Of a stretch of DNA of 64,000 bases, positions 33,490-42,458 are shown piece by piece (position 1 is the first letter of the stretch; the number at the start of each line of letters is the position of its first letter). A model generated the notes under the pieces. It was not told where the DNA came from. It searched no databases and worked only from the letters and a program-made list of their open reading frames with translations. Position numbers and translations under genes: made by a program. Source of the stretch: Ardenticatenales bacterium (GTDB lineage Bacteria > Chloroflexota > Anaerolineae > Ardenticatenales > Ardenticatenaceae); contig JACKAZ010000005.1 in NCBI GenBank assembly GCA_020634795.1, positions 186,001-250,000 of the forward strand, read 5' to 3'.

Positions 33490-34983
33490 ATGGGGAATCC
33501 CCTACGACGTAAGTTTGGCTTGTTGCTGGCCTTTGTTGCCTTGCTGGTCGCCTTCGCCCTGCCGAGCACTTCCTTGGCGGACGATGGCGAGCTGGAGGTG
33601 ATGCTCTACGATATGTCGGGCCGCATGGTGGGTAGCGCGATGTTGACCGATACCGCCGACGGCCTGATGGTGGATACGATGGTGGAAGGGATGGAACCGG
33701 TCGCGGGCGACCGCGCCACGATGTTCCACGAAACGGGTGTCTGTGGCATGGGTGCCGACTTTGGCGCCGACTACGGTGGGGTGGCGCAACTGCTGCCCAA
33801 CATCCAATTTTATGGCAATGGGTCGGGTGACTACTCGGTCGTGGCCGAAGGTTGGACGATAGCCGACCTGATGGACAGTGATGGTTCGGCCTACGTGATC
33901 CACGCCGATGCGGGTGCGGATATCGGTGCGCCGATCATCTGTGGTGTCGTGCCTGCCGGTGAGGGCGATGGCGAACCAGCGCCCGCGCCAGAACCGTCGG
34001 CAGAGCCAGAAGATGATCTCCCCCCCGCTCCGATGCCCGGTATGACCGAATACGAAGTGACGCTCTATGACATGGCTGGCCGTGCGGTCGGCACCGCGAT
34101 GCTGGCCGACGACGGGAGCGCCCTCAACGTTCAGACGATGATCGCAGGCATGGATCCGGTGGCGGGTGATCACGCGACCATGTTCCACGAAACGGGCATC
34201 TGTGGTACCGGTAGCGATTTCGGTGCGGACTACGGGGGGGTGGTGCAATTGCTTCCCAACCTGCAATTCTATGGCAATGGTTCGGGCGAATATAACGTGA
34301 CTGCCGATGGCTGGAACGTGGCCGACCTGATGGACGGCGACGGCTCGGCCTATGTGATCCACGCCTCTGCGGGCGCTGAGATCGGCCCGCCGATCGCCTG
34401 TGGGGTGATCCCTGCGGGTAGCGGCCCCGCCGAACCAGCACCGACCGCCGAGCCGGAGCCGACCGTCGAGCCCGAGCCGACCGCCGAGCCCGAGCCGACC
34501 GCCGAGCCCGAGCCAGCGCCCGCGCCCGAAGAGATGACCTATGAGGAATTCGTGCGCATGACGGTGGAGGAAGGCATGGCCTCCTTCCTCTTTAACGGCT
34601 TTGGCAACTTCGTGGGCGATATGAATGGCTTCTTCTTCGAAGATACGCTCTCGACTTCGATCCTGCTGGACGGCATGGATCCCGTGCCGGGTAACCGACC
34701 GCTGGCCATTTCGAACGATGGCTTGTGCGATGTCTCGCAAGGTATCCTCTACGACCTGCCGCCGATTCAGATCTACGCCTCCGGCACGGCGGAATACCTC
34801 CAAAATATCGCTGGCGTGGATCGCGACGCGATCTTTGACGAAGATGGAAGCTCGTTGATGATCTTCTCCGATGAAGGGGGCGATCTGATCGCCTGTGGAC
34901 CAGTCCTCACCTTCCCCGACTATCTGGGGATCTTGGGGATCACGGTGGATGAATACGTCGAGTTTATTCTCTCACTCTCCTAA
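33490..34983 (+). CDS. Secreted protein with three degenerate Cu,Zn-SOD-like domains (copy A)
   Basis: The ATG at 33490 follows GGAG; 497 residues. A signal peptide ends near Ala30. Domain 1 (about 34-157) contains RATMFHETGVC, ADLMDSDGSAYVIHAD and IICGVVPAG, which match the copper-loop, C-terminal His and disulphide regions of Cu,Zn superoxide dismutase. The second copper His (His80), the His120 equivalent (His138) and the Cys pair (Cys85, Cys151) are kept; the first copper His is Met78 and the zinc-loop His residues are lost. Domain 2 repeats this. A Pro-Glu-Thr linker leads to domain 3, which has lost all histidines. A paralog follows in tandem. Activity is doubtful; copper binding is possible. 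Confidence 0.72.
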   Translation: MGNPLRRKFGLLLAFVALLVAFALPSTSLADDGELEVMLYDMSGRMVGSAMLTDTADGLMVDTMVEGMEPVAGDRATMFHETGVCGMGADFGADYGGVAQLLPNIQFYGNGSGDYSVVAEGWTIADLMDSDGSAYVIHADAGADIGAPIICGVVPAGEGDGEPAPAPEPSAEPEDDLPPAPMPGMTEYEVTLYDMAGRAVGTAMLADDGSALNVQTMIAGMDPVAGDHATMFHETGICGTGSDFGADYGGVVQLLPNLQFYGNGSGEYNVTADGWNVADLMDGDGSAYVIHASAGAEIGPPIACGVIPAGSGPAEPAPTAEPEPTVEPEPTAEPEPTAEPEPAPAPEEMTYEEFVRMTVEEGMASFLFNGFGNFVGDMNGFFFEDTLSTSILLDGMDPVPGNRPLAISNDGLCDVSQGILYDLPPIQIYASGTAEYLQNIAGVDRDAIFDEDGSSLMIFSDEGGDLIACGPVLTFPDYLGILGITVDEYVEFILSLS

Positions 34984-35010
34984 GCGCCTCTAGCGCACTC
35001 GCTTCCGAAC

Positions 35011-35047
35011 GGGCGGCCCTCAATCCAAAGGGCCGCCCATTTCTTTT
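35011..35047 (+). terminator. Terminator after SOD-like gene A
   Basis: A perfect ten-pair stem, GGGCGGCCCT (35011-35020) with AGGGCCGCCC (35029-35038), is followed by ATTTCTTTT. Confidence 0.85.
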
Positions 35048-35272
35048 GCGCGTATGACCCTTGGGGCCTCTTCTTTTCCCCGCGAGCCATTTGCCAGTTG
35101 CAGAAAAAGCGGGTAGAGTGTGGACAGATCGCTTCCTTCACCCGTCCCATTGGGGTGTCGGGGCAAGCGCTGCCCTGCGACGAACAAAGCGCCGGCCTTC
35201 GCGCCGCCGTTTCGTTTGTAGAGAAGCGCACACTAAAACCATTCCTCCCTCATTAGGCACTGGAGATTTGTT

Positions 35273-36799
35273 ATGAGAGCGCGTAAGCCTTCAAAGTTTG
35301 GGCTTTTGATCACCATGATGGCCTTGTTGATGGCCTTTGTAATGCCGTCCCCCTCGTTGGCGGAGGAGGGCGAATTGGCAGTAATGCTTTACGATATGTC
35401 GGGCCGAATGGTCGGCAGCGCAACGCTGAGCGACAGCGAGGCAGGGCTGCAGATTGAAACCACGGTGGCAGGGATGGAGCCGCTGGCCGGTGACCGCGCC
35501 ACGATGTTTCACGAGACGGCCGTTTGCGGGGTGGGCGACAGCTTTGGCGCCGATTATGGTGCCGTGGTGCAACGACTCCCCAACCTCCAATTCTACGCTG
35601 ACGGCTCTGGGGAATACGCCGTCGTCGCCGAGGGCTGGACGACGGCTGACCTGATGGACAGCGATGGCTCGGCCTACGTGATCCACGCCGATGGTGGCGC
35701 GGATGTCGGGCCGCCGATCATCTGTGGGGTGATTCCTGCGGGCGCGCCACAGGTAGAGGTGCTACCCGCCGAAGAAGAGACGCCCGCAACGCCGGACGAG
35801 GACGCGGTGGTGTCGGAGGTCGATGAGGCCCCAGAGGTTCCCGCCGCGCCGATGCCCATCTTCACCGAGTATGAAGTGACGCTGCGTGACATGTCGGGCC
35901 GCGAAGTTGGCACGGCGATGTTGAGCAACGATGGCAACGACCTGAGCATCCAAACGATGATCGCGGGCATGGACCCCGTCCCTGGCGACCGCGCGACGAT
36001 GTTCCACGAGGTCGGCATCTGTGGCACGGGTGGCAATTTTGGCGCGGACTATGGGGCGGTGGTACAACTGCTGCCCAACCTGCAATTCTATGCCAACGGC
36101 TCCGCCGAATATAACGTCGTTGCCGACGATTGGAACGTGGCCGATCTGATGGACAGCGATGGAACCGCCTATGTGATTCACGCGGCGGCTGGCGATGAGG
36201 TGGGGCCGCCGATCGCCTGTGGCGTGATACCGGCGGGTGCGGGGCCTGCCCCCGCGCCGGTCGATGTCGATGGGGGCGACGACGGGAGCACGAGTGACGA
36301 GATCGACCCGTATGAACTCTCTGACGAAGCGTATCTGGCGCTATTGGTGGAAACGGGCTTGGTTGGGGACATGATCAACAGAGACGGGGAAGTGATCGGA
36401 AGCGTCTCGGCCTTCTTCCTTGAAGGCGAAATGGAGCTTTCGATTTTCATGATCGACTTGGATCCCGCCGAGCCTTACCGCCGTGTCGCCATCACCTCAC
36501 AAGGCACTTGTAACGCGCCCTCCTTCGACCGTTCGGGCGAAGAGCTGATCGTGATGCCCTACGAATTGGAGGTATGGGAGGACGGGTACGGTGACTACTT
36601 CGACTACCTCGAGGAGGTGGGCAGTTCGGAGCAATTCCTCGATGAGGATGGCAGTGCGGTCGTGGTCTACGAAAGTTACGGCGACGACCCGGGCGAGATT
36701 GTGGCCTGCGGCAGCCTCGAATCGATGACCGACTGGCTTGCCGATTATGGGATTACGGTCGAAGAGTACATCGAGTACATCCTGGGCATCCTCTGGTAG
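35273..36799 (+). CDS. Secreted protein with three degenerate Cu,Zn-SOD-like domains (copy B)
   Basis: 508 residues with GGAG seven bases before the ATG and a signal peptide ending near PSLAEEG. The architecture copies the upstream gene: two SOD-like domains with RATMFHETAVC/RATMFHEVGIC and DGSAYVIHAD/DGTAYVIHAA plus the CGVIPAG cysteine, joined by acidic Pro/Glu linkers, then a third copy without metal residues (ends DGSAVVVYES and IVACG). The Met-x-His pattern replaces His-x-His in all four metal-type domains of the two proteins. Both proteins end with a related hydrophobic/acidic tail (GITVDEYVEF and GITVEEYIEY), perhaps a cell-surface or interaction signal. Its own terminator follows, so the two genes are separate transcription units. 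Confidence 0.72.
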   Translation: MRARKPSKFGLLITMMALLMAFVMPSPSLAEEGELAVMLYDMSGRMVGSATLSDSEAGLQIETTVAGMEPLAGDRATMFHETAVCGVGDSFGADYGAVVQRLPNLQFYADGSGEYAVVAEGWTTADLMDSDGSAYVIHADGGADVGPPIICGVIPAGAPQVEVLPAEEETPATPDEDAVVSEVDEAPEVPAAPMPIFTEYEVTLRDMSGREVGTAMLSNDGNDLSIQTMIAGMDPVPGDRATMFHEVGICGTGGNFGADYGAVVQLLPNLQFYANGSAEYNVVADDWNVADLMDSDGTAYVIHAAAGDEVGPPIACGVIPAGAGPAPAPVDVDGGDDGSTSDEIDPYELSDEAYLALLVETGLVGDMINRDGEVIGSVSAFFLEGEMELSIFMIDLDPAEPYRRVAITSQGTCNAPSFDRSGEELIVMPYELEVWEDGYGDYFDYLEEVGSSEQFLDEDGSAVVVYESYGDDPGEIVACGSLESMTDWLADYGITVEEYIEYILGILW

Positions 36800-36827
36800 T
36801 TGGGTCGTCGACAGCACTCATCACAAA

Positions 36828-36860
36828 AAGGGCGCTCCCATACGGGGAGCGCCCTTCGTT
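36828..36860. terminator. Bidirectional terminator between SOD-like gene B and pfkA
   Basis: Stem AAGGGCGCTCCC (36828-36839) with GGGAGCGCCCTT (36845-36856). CGTTTT follows on the plus strand, and the A-run at 36825-36829 gives a T-run on the minus strand, so it can end both convergent genes. Confidence 0.82.
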
Positions 36861-36922
36861 TTCGGCCGCAGGGGCGTTGTCGATGGGCCGCCACTTATAT
36901 TTGTCCCCCTCACAGAAAACGG

Positions 36923-38017
36923 TCAGATGCCGAATGAGATGCCCAGCCCTTCTGCGGTGTGGACCAGCTTGCTCTCCAACGACACCTTCTTCTGTTCACC
37001 GATCGCGTCAATGATCGGGACCGAGACGATGTCACCACATTGCAGCGCCGTCATATAACCAAACTTGCGCTTGGCGATCAGCCGCACCGCGCTGGCGCCG
37101 AACATCGTGGCCAAATTCCGATCAAAGGCGCTCGGCGACCCGCCACGCTGCAAATGGCCGAGCACCACAGCGCGGGTCGCCACGCCAAGGCTTTCGGCCA
37201 ACTGCGCGGCCAGCCAATGGCCAATCCCGCCGAGCGACCGTTCATCGCCGAACTCACGGTAGAGCTGGTCCCCTTCAGCGGGGGTTGCGCCTTCGGCCAC
37301 CACCACGATGGAATAGAGCCGCCCCGCGTCGCGCTGTTCGCGAATCTTGGCACCGATGGCCGCCAAAGTGAAGGGCAGTTCGGGGATCAGGATCACATCC
37401 GCACTGCCCGCCACCCCCGCATGGAGCGCGATCCATCCCGAATTGCGCCCCATCACTTCCATCACCATCACGCGATCGTGGCTCTCGGCGGTGGTGTGCA
37501 GCCGGTCAAGGGCGTCGGTCGCCTGATCCAGTGCGCTGTCAAAGCCGAAGGTCAGCTCGGTCACCAGCAGATCGTTGTCGATGGTCTTCGGCACGCCCAC
37601 CAGCGGAATACCCGCCTCGAAGAACTGCTGCCCCATCGTCATCGTCCCATCGCCCCCGATGATGACCAGCGCGTCGATGGCAAGCGCGTCCAACTGGCGG
37701 CGTACCTGCGCCTTCGCCCATTTGCTGACGATCGGGCCATTCTCGCTGGGTTCAAAGAGTCGTGGGTTGTTGTGGCTGGCCGCACCCAGCACCGTGCCCC
37801 CACGGGGCAACAGCCCTTCCACCCGTTTCTGGGTCAGCGCCACCACATGCGGATTATCGTGCAACAGTCCCTCGAAGCCGCGCCGAATCCCCACCACCTC
37901 CCACTCTTCTTGCAGGATGGCGGTCAGTGTTACGGCGCGAATCACCGCGTTCAGGCCGGGGGCATCGCCGCCGCCCGTCAGCAGGCCGATGCGACGAATC
38001 CTCTGTTCGTTTTCCAT
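36923..38017 (-). CDS. pfkA: 6-phosphofructokinase
   Basis: 364 residues. Motifs are GLLTGGGDAPGLNAVIRA (N-terminal ATP/PPi loop), IIGGDGTMTMG, PKTIDNDL (catalytic Asp), MEVMGRNSGWIALH and LGHLQRGGSPSAFDR. The residue after GGD is Gly (Gly104 in E. coli numbering), which allows ATP, while the Lys of PKTIDND (position 124) is typical of PPi-dependent or group III enzymes. Such Gly/Lys combinations occur in ATP-dependent group III actinobacterial enzymes, so ATP is favoured. It commits fructose 6-phosphate to glycolysis in the cytoplasm. GAPDH is elsewhere in this window. Confidence 0.93.
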   Translation of the reverse strand: MENEQRIRRIGLLTGGGDAPGLNAVIRAVTLTAILQEEWEVVGIRRGFEGLLHDNPHVVALTQKRVEGLLPRGGTVLGAASHNNPRLFEPSENGPIVSKWAKAQVRRQLDALAIDALVIIGGDGTMTMGQQFFEAGIPLVGVPKTIDNDLLVTELTFGFDSALDQATDALDRLHTTAESHDRVMVMEVMGRNSGWIALHAGVAGSADVILIPELPFTLAAIGAKIREQRDAGRLYSIVVVAEGATPAEGDQLYREFGDERSLGGIGHWLAAQLAESLGVATRAVVLGHLQRGGSPSAFDRNLATMFGASAVRLIAKRKFGYMTALQCGDIVSVPIIDAIGEQKKVSLESKLVHTAEGLGISFGI

Positions 38018-38419
38018 GTCGTACTCGTTTCTAGCGGAAAGAGAAGGTGGCGGGTTGGGCGTGCGGCGAGGGGATGGCGGCTGCTAAAGTAGCCAAAGGA
38101 GAGCGTTGTCACGAAATGTTCAGTGCGTCGTACCACGTCATGTCCTACGAAGCTCCCCAGCACTGAGGGGGTTTACGCGAGAGGTCGTTGTTCTCATGGG
38201 TCGTGGCAGAGCCAGCCGCCCTCTGTCAACAAAAGCCATTATTCCACAAAGCTGCGGGGAGGCAAACGCTTGGGTAACGGTTACGATATCCCCCGCCGAA
38301 TCTGGGGCTGGCATGTCAATGTGGTGAGCGGACCCAAACGCAACACGCCATAGAAATAGCCTCTTTTGCGAGAAGCACTACACTTTCGAACATTCCTATT
38401 CACCCAGAACGGCACCGGC
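38018..38419. other. Intergenic region between divergent pfkA and Nudix-like gene
   Basis: 402 bases that should hold promoters for both directions. I could not identify a convincing -35/-10 pair, repeat or RNA gene in it. Confidence 0.45.
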
Positions 38420-39028
38420 ATGAGATTTGATTCCCCACAAGCGCTAGAGAGATGGCTGATCGAGCGGCAGATGCCGCTCAATCGCTGGGGACGGGCCGAT
38501 GCGAAAAGCGTGAGCCATCTGTGGAACGAATTACAGGCAGGGGAATGCCAGTTGCTCGATGGGCCGCCTTTGCGTGTCGTCACCATCGCCACCGTCTGGG
38601 TACGCTGGGAATGGCGTTGCCTTTTCGAGATCGCGCAGGAATGGGCCGACGGCCGGACACGTGCCCGCCAATCGCCCCCCAGCGACAAAATGCACCGTGG
38701 CGAGCCGCTGCGTGATGCCGTGCTGCGCTGTCTGTGGGAGGAGCTGGGGGTTCCGGCGGAGGATGTGACGATCCTTGATCAGCCTCCGTTGGTCCGCGTG
38801 GTGGAGCGGGAATCGACCAGCTACCCGGGGCTGCTTTGCCGTTACACCAGCTACCACGTCACCGTCAACGTCGCCAACCTGCCCGACGTGCCGTTCCGCA
38901 CCGCCGAACGATCGCCCGCGCCCAGCGATCCGGTCCGCTTCCACGACTGGGCTTGGCGGCCCTGCGACCACAGCGAACCCGCCCCGCCAGTCCGCTCTAG
39001 ACGACCAACGCCGTCACGATCTGAGTGA
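38420..39028 (+). CDS. Nudix-like protein with degenerate Nudix box
   Basis: 202 residues from the ATG at 38420 (no clear ribosome-binding site; the frame extends upstream). The segment GEPLRDAVLRCLWEELGVPAED lies where the Nudix box (Gx5Ex7REUxEExGU) should be: the EELGV end is intact, but the RE pair reads RC, so one metal-binding Glu is missing. Residues about 1-65 form a helical N-terminal extension. Activity as a pyrophosphohydrolase is uncertain. The last 32 bases overlap the end of the convergent VWA gene. Upstream lies pfkA on the other strand. Confidence 0.6.
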   Translation: MRFDSPQALERWLIERQMPLNRWGRADAKSVSHLWNELQAGECQLLDGPPLRVVTIATVWVRWEWRCLFEIAQEWADGRTRARQSPPSDKMHRGEPLRDAVLRCLWEELGVPAEDVTILDQPPLVRVVERESTSYPGLLCRYTSYHVTVNVANLPDVPFRTAERSPAPSDPVRFHDWAWRPCDHSEPAPPVRSRRPTPSRSE

Positions 39029-40403
39029 GCTGCGCCAAGTTACGACATTCGACCATCCGATCACAGTGGCGTGCGTAGAGCGGCGCGATCGAGTCGCCCC
39101 AACCCCACATCTCTTCCTGTTCGGGATTGAGCCAGATCAGTTGGCGGCTCCGCTCATTGATCGCTTGCAGGGCGTCGAGCTGGGGATCGTAGAAGTTGGA
39201 GCGCCCATCCCCCAGAACGATCACCGTCGTGCGCGAACCGAGCGCATCGCCGTACTCGTCGATGAACTGGCGAAAGGCCCGTCCGAAATCGGAATGCGCC
39301 CAGTAGGTGATCGCCGCACCGCTGGTCGCCTGTTCGACCGCTTCGTCGATATGGTTGCGAGCAAAGCTGTCGGTCACTTCATCGAGATCACCGATGAAGA
39401 CGAAGCTGCGGATGCGGCCCCGCTGCTGTTGCAGCGAGTAGACGAGCTGGAGCATGAAGCGGCTGGCGTTGCGCACCGACGACGAGACGTCGCAAAGCAC
39501 CACCAGGTTGAGCCGATTCCGCTTGCGCTGTTTCCAATGCAGCTCCAGCGGGACCCCAAAGGTGGCCATCGAACTGCGCATGGTGCGTGCCATATCCAGC
39601 CGGCGCTGACCCCCCGCGGTCGCACGCCGCGCCCAATCGTGGCGTAGCCGCTGGGCGAGCTGGTCGATGATCTCCTCCATGGCCCGAATCTCCGCGTCGC
39701 TGTACTGCGCGAAGGGCTTCTCCATCAGATCCTCGGTCCGTGGCGCACGGGGCGGACGTTGACTCTGGAATTGCTTCTGCACTGCGTCGGCCACTTCGTT
39801 ACGCACCCACTTGGGGAACAGCTCCTGCAGCTCCAAGTATCGCTCGGCCACCCGATGGGCCGCCTCGTAGTCACCCTGCTGCTGCAAGCGGCGGATCAGT
39901 TCGGCCAACTGTGCCTGAATGCGTTGCCAGCCCATCTCGTCGAGGATGAGCTGCACCAATTGGCCGCGCTGCAACATGGAGCGCAGCTCGGCGAGCTGTT
40001 CGGGCGACATATGTTGGAGCATCTCGGCGCGGATGATCTGGAGATTGCCGTTGAGCAGCGCCTCGGTCAGTTCGTCCAGCCCGCCCATCTCGTCGATGGC
40101 CCGCTGTAGCGCGTTCTCGAGATCGTCGCTCTGTTCGCCTGCGTTGCCCAAACCACGGCCAAAGCGTTCCTCGAAGGGGACATCGCTCGGCTTGTCGCTC
40201 CAATAGGCATCGAAAATCTCGTCGAAGAGCGCGGTGTCCTGCCCACGTTTGACCAATGCTGCGCGTAGCGCCGCCTTGAACAAACCGCGATCTGCGACGC
40301 CAAGCAAGGCGGCGGCCCGCGCCCCGTCCAACGATTCGCTCACCGACACGCGCAGCCCACAACGACGCAAAATCTGGATGAAGTTGATCAGCGTACTGTC
40401 CAT
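38997..40403 (-). CDS. VWA domain protein (CoxE-like)
   Basis: 468 residues. The N-terminal and central part is helical and Gln/Glu-rich. The C-terminal von Willebrand A domain starts at LVVLCDVSSSVRNASRFML, with a metal-ion-dependent adhesion site of the DxSxS type (DVSSS), and continues with VFIGDLDEVTDSF and VIVLGDGRSNFYDP. Such CoxE-type proteins work with MoxR-family AAA ATPases as metal-loading or maturation chaperones. The MoxR gene lies 520 bases upstream on the same strand, supporting a pair. The client protein is unknown; no CO dehydrogenase is present here. Confidence 0.85.
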   Translation of the reverse strand: MDSTLINFIQILRRCGLRVSVSESLDGARAAALLGVADRGLFKAALRAALVKRGQDTALFDEIFDAYWSDKPSDVPFEERFGRGLGNAGEQSDDLENALQRAIDEMGGLDELTEALLNGNLQIIRAEMLQHMSPEQLAELRSMLQRGQLVQLILDEMGWQRIQAQLAELIRRLQQQGDYEAAHRVAERYLELQELFPKWVRNEVADAVQKQFQSQRPPRAPRTEDLMEKPFAQYSDAEIRAMEEIIDQLAQRLRHDWARRATAGGQRRLDMARTMRSSMATFGVPLELHWKQRKRNRLNLVVLCDVSSSVRNASRFMLQLVYSLQQQRGRIRSFVFIGDLDEVTDSFARNHIDEAVEQATSGAAITYWAHSDFGRAFRQFIDEYGDALGSRTTVIVLGDGRSNFYDPQLDALQAINERSRQLIWLNPEQEEMWGWGDSIAPLYARHCDRMVECRNLAQLTQIVTALVV

Positions 40404-40924
40404 AGTGGCTCTTTCAGAGGGGGTCAGTGTTTGGGGCGGGTGGTTTGCTCCCGCTTTATCGTGCGACGGCTTTGAGGGTGGCGAATACGGTGACGTTGAA
40501 ACGAGAACTAATACCCATTCTCATAGACAATGGTGGATGAGGAATGGACGGTGTAACCGTGGGGCGGGGGATTAAAATCCCCGCTGGAGGGCCTGTCGGC
40601 CCATGGGCCTGCCTGCGCGGGCCCCTGCTTTGCTGTTACCATTGATCTTCGTTGCACAATCAACCATCCGATTTGGTATAAGTTGCAGACATGGCTTTTG
40701 CCACGTTGATTGGCGGCTTGTAACTTCCTCGAAAATCGCGAATCGGGCAACGTGCCGCTTTCCATGCGCATCACGCCTTTTGCCACGACGAGTTGCACCT
40801 TGCACCATTCACCCCGAAAATGGCTATAGATCAGGTAGCTTCCCTACCTCGCCCACACTCACCCCACCACGCAACATCCCAATTCCCACGCGCCAGCAAG
40901 GTAACCTCCACCCAAGGCCCCGCG
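40404..40924. other. Intergenic region between MoxR and VWA genes
   Basis: 521 bases. It contains a cluster of GC-rich hairpins (listed separately). A possible TTGCAC...TATAAG pair on the plus strand near 40650-40680 has a 19-base spacer and no gene behind it. No coding frame is credible. Confidence 0.45.
40567..40625. repeat. Cluster of palindromic hairpins (REP-like)
   Basis: GGGGATT/AATCCCC (40567-40582), GGGCC-TGTC-GGCCC (40589-40602) and the self-complementary GGCCCATGGGCC (40598-40609) follow one another, with a further GGGCCC at the right edge. The arrangement is like REP or MITE ends; no transposase is adjacent. Confidence 0.55.
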
Positions 40925-41857
40925 CTACCAATCCTCCAGCCGCCGCTCCGTTCCGCGCAGCAGCGACGTCAAATCGCCGCGCACCCGCTGGCTGTCCGAC
41001 TCATATTTGACGAAGACGCCGAGGGTCTGTTCGATCAGGCTCCGTTCCAGCGTGCTGGCGTTCAACACCGTCAGCGCTCGCGCCCACTCGATCGTTTCGG
41101 AGATGCCCGGCACCTTCTTCAGCGCCAGGCGGCGGACTTGGTGGATGAAGGTGACCACTTCTCGTGCCAGCGCCTCCGGCACCTCGGGAGTGCGGACGCG
41201 CACGATTTCCAACTCCTCGCGCAACGAGGGATAGTTGATCGACAGATGCAGACAGCGCCGCTTCAAGGCGTCCGAGAGGTCGCGCTGCTGGTTCGAGGTC
41301 AGCAGCACCAGCGGCGGGGTGGCCGCCTTGATCGTGCCCAGTTCGGGGACGCTCACTTGGTAATCGGAGAGCACTTCGAGCAGAAAAGCCTCGAATTCGG
41401 GGTCGGTCTTGTCGATCTCGTCGATCAGCAAGACGGGCCGTTTGTCGGCGACGAGGGCGCGTAATAGGGGGCGGGGTAGCAAGAACTGTTCAGCGAAGAA
41501 AAGATCCTCTTCCGCCGCCAGCCGCTCAAAGGCGTCGCTGAAGCTGGCGGTATCGGCCAGTAGGGTGGCGGTGCGGTCGCGCAGCAGTTGGGTGTAGAGC
41601 ATCTGCTTGGCATATTGCCATTCATAGAGCGCCTTCGCCTCGTCCAACCCTTCGTAGCACTGCAGGCGGATCAGTTCGGTGTCGAGCGCGGCGGCGAGCG
41701 CTTTTGCCATCTCCGTTTTGCCGACGCCCGCTGGCCCCTCGATCAAGAGCGGCTTGTCGAGCCGGTCGGCCAAGTAGACCACCGTCGCCACATCATCGTT
41801 GACCAAGTAGCGCACATCCGCCAGCGCAGCTTTGAGACTCTGCACAGAATCAAACAT
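40925..41857 (-). CDS. MoxR-family AAA+ ATPase
   Basis: The ATG at 41857 follows AAAGGATTCCC; 310 residues. Walker A is IEGPAGVGKTEMAKAL, Walker B is RPVLLIDEIDKTDPEF, and sensor 1 is VLLTSNQQRDLSDALKRR with the arginine finger region. MoxR ATPases are cytoplasmic hexameric chaperones that act with VWA proteins to insert cofactors or assemble complexes. The VWA gene downstream at 38997-40403 is the expected partner, although a repeat-containing gap of 520 bases separates them. The physiological client is not evident from the neighbours. Confidence 0.9.
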   Translation of the reverse strand: MFDSVQSLKAALADVRYLVNDDVATVVYLADRLDKPLLIEGPAGVGKTEMAKALAAALDTELIRLQCYEGLDEAKALYEWQYAKQMLYTQLLRDRTATLLADTASFSDAFERLAAEEDLFFAEQFLLPRPLLRALVADKRPVLLIDEIDKTDPEFEAFLLEVLSDYQVSVPELGTIKAATPPLVLLTSNQQRDLSDALKRRCLHLSINYPSLREELEIVRVRTPEVPEALAREVVTFIHQVRRLALKKVPGISETIEWARALTVLNASTLERSLIEQTLGVFVKYESDSQRVRGDLTSLLRGTERRLEDW

Positions 41858-41929
41858 GGGAATCCTTTCCGCAGGATCAGTTTCGCCCCACAAGGATAGC
41901 ACGTCCGCACGTCAACGCAGAGCAGGAAA

Positions 41930-41983
41930 CGCAAAATGCAGAACCCTTGCGCTTCGCTCAGGGCAGGCTTCGAACGTAAAACG
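41930..41983. repeat. Dispersed palindromic repeat copy (inverted orientation)
   Basis: CGCAAAATGCAGAACCC...GGCAGGCTTCGAACG is a diverged inverted copy of the core seen at 22493, 47412 and 57111, within the MoxR upstream region. Confidence 0.7.
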
Positions 41984-42036
41984 GCAAGCAGAGCCGTCAA
42001 CCTCTTACTCTTGACTCCTCAGCGCCATAACTCCAC

Positions 42037-42090
42037 ACTCCCACACCCTCACACTTTCACACCCTCACACTCCCACACCCTCACTCTCCA
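42037..42090. repeat. CACACCCT-type octamer tandem repeat
   Basis: About seven imperfect 8-bp units alternating CACACTCC and CACACCCT precede the promoter of the small membrane protein gene. A similar CA/CT-rich tract lies at 45370-45413. Confidence 0.65.
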
Positions 42091-42094
42091 CATT

Positions 42095-42122
42095 TTGCCG
42101 CCATCGCGCTCCGCGATACACT
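42095..42122 (+). promoter_or_regulatory. Putative leaderless promoter
   Basis: TTGCCG (42095-42100), a 16-base spacer and TACACT (42117-42122) end only six bases before the ATG at 42129, so transcription would begin at or next to the start codon. Confidence 0.5.
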
Positions 42123-42128
42123 GTTGGC

Positions 42129-42455
42129 ATGGGAAACGAATCGGTCGTCCTTTGGCTCTCAGCCGAGCTTGCGCTCGGCTATTTCATTGCCGTCACGGTG
42201 GGGATGCTGGGGCTGTTGCAAGGGGTGGCGGTGCAGCGCGACGATCTGCGCTGGCTCCCCACCGCATGGCAATGGCCCGTGGCGTCGCTGCTCGTGGTGG
42301 GGGCTGTGGTTGTCTTCTACGTCAGATTCTACGCGCTGATCTTCGTACCCGGCCCGGCGGGCTTAGAGCTGATCTTGCTCTTTGGCGGGGCCACGGCCGT
42401 GGCCGTCTGGCTGACGCGACTGTTGGCTGCCCTAGTCCAAGGCAGGGGCAGGTAG
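42129..42455 (+). CDS. Small membrane protein of unknown function
   Basis: 108 residues with three hydrophobic helices (about 8-32, 48-66 and 72-98). No recognised family. There is no Shine-Dalgarno sequence, but a promoter-like -10 ends six bases upstream, consistent with a leaderless message. It stops four bases before the PAP2 phosphatase start, so the two are almost certainly co-expressed and may act together in the membrane. A longer, different-frame reading from 42124 is judged a shadow. Confidence 0.65.
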   Translation: MGNESVVLWLSAELALGYFIAVTVGMLGLLQGVAVQRDDLRWLPTAWQWPVASLLVVGAVVVFYVRFYALIFVPGPAGLELILLFGGATAVAVWLTRLLAALVQGRGR

Positions 42456-42458
42456 CCG

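Noticed and set aside
40572..40808. Possible 78-residue minus-strand gene in the MoxR-VWA gap
   Set aside because: Composition is non-coding (Arg/Gly/Lys-rich) and it covers the palindromic hairpin cluster.
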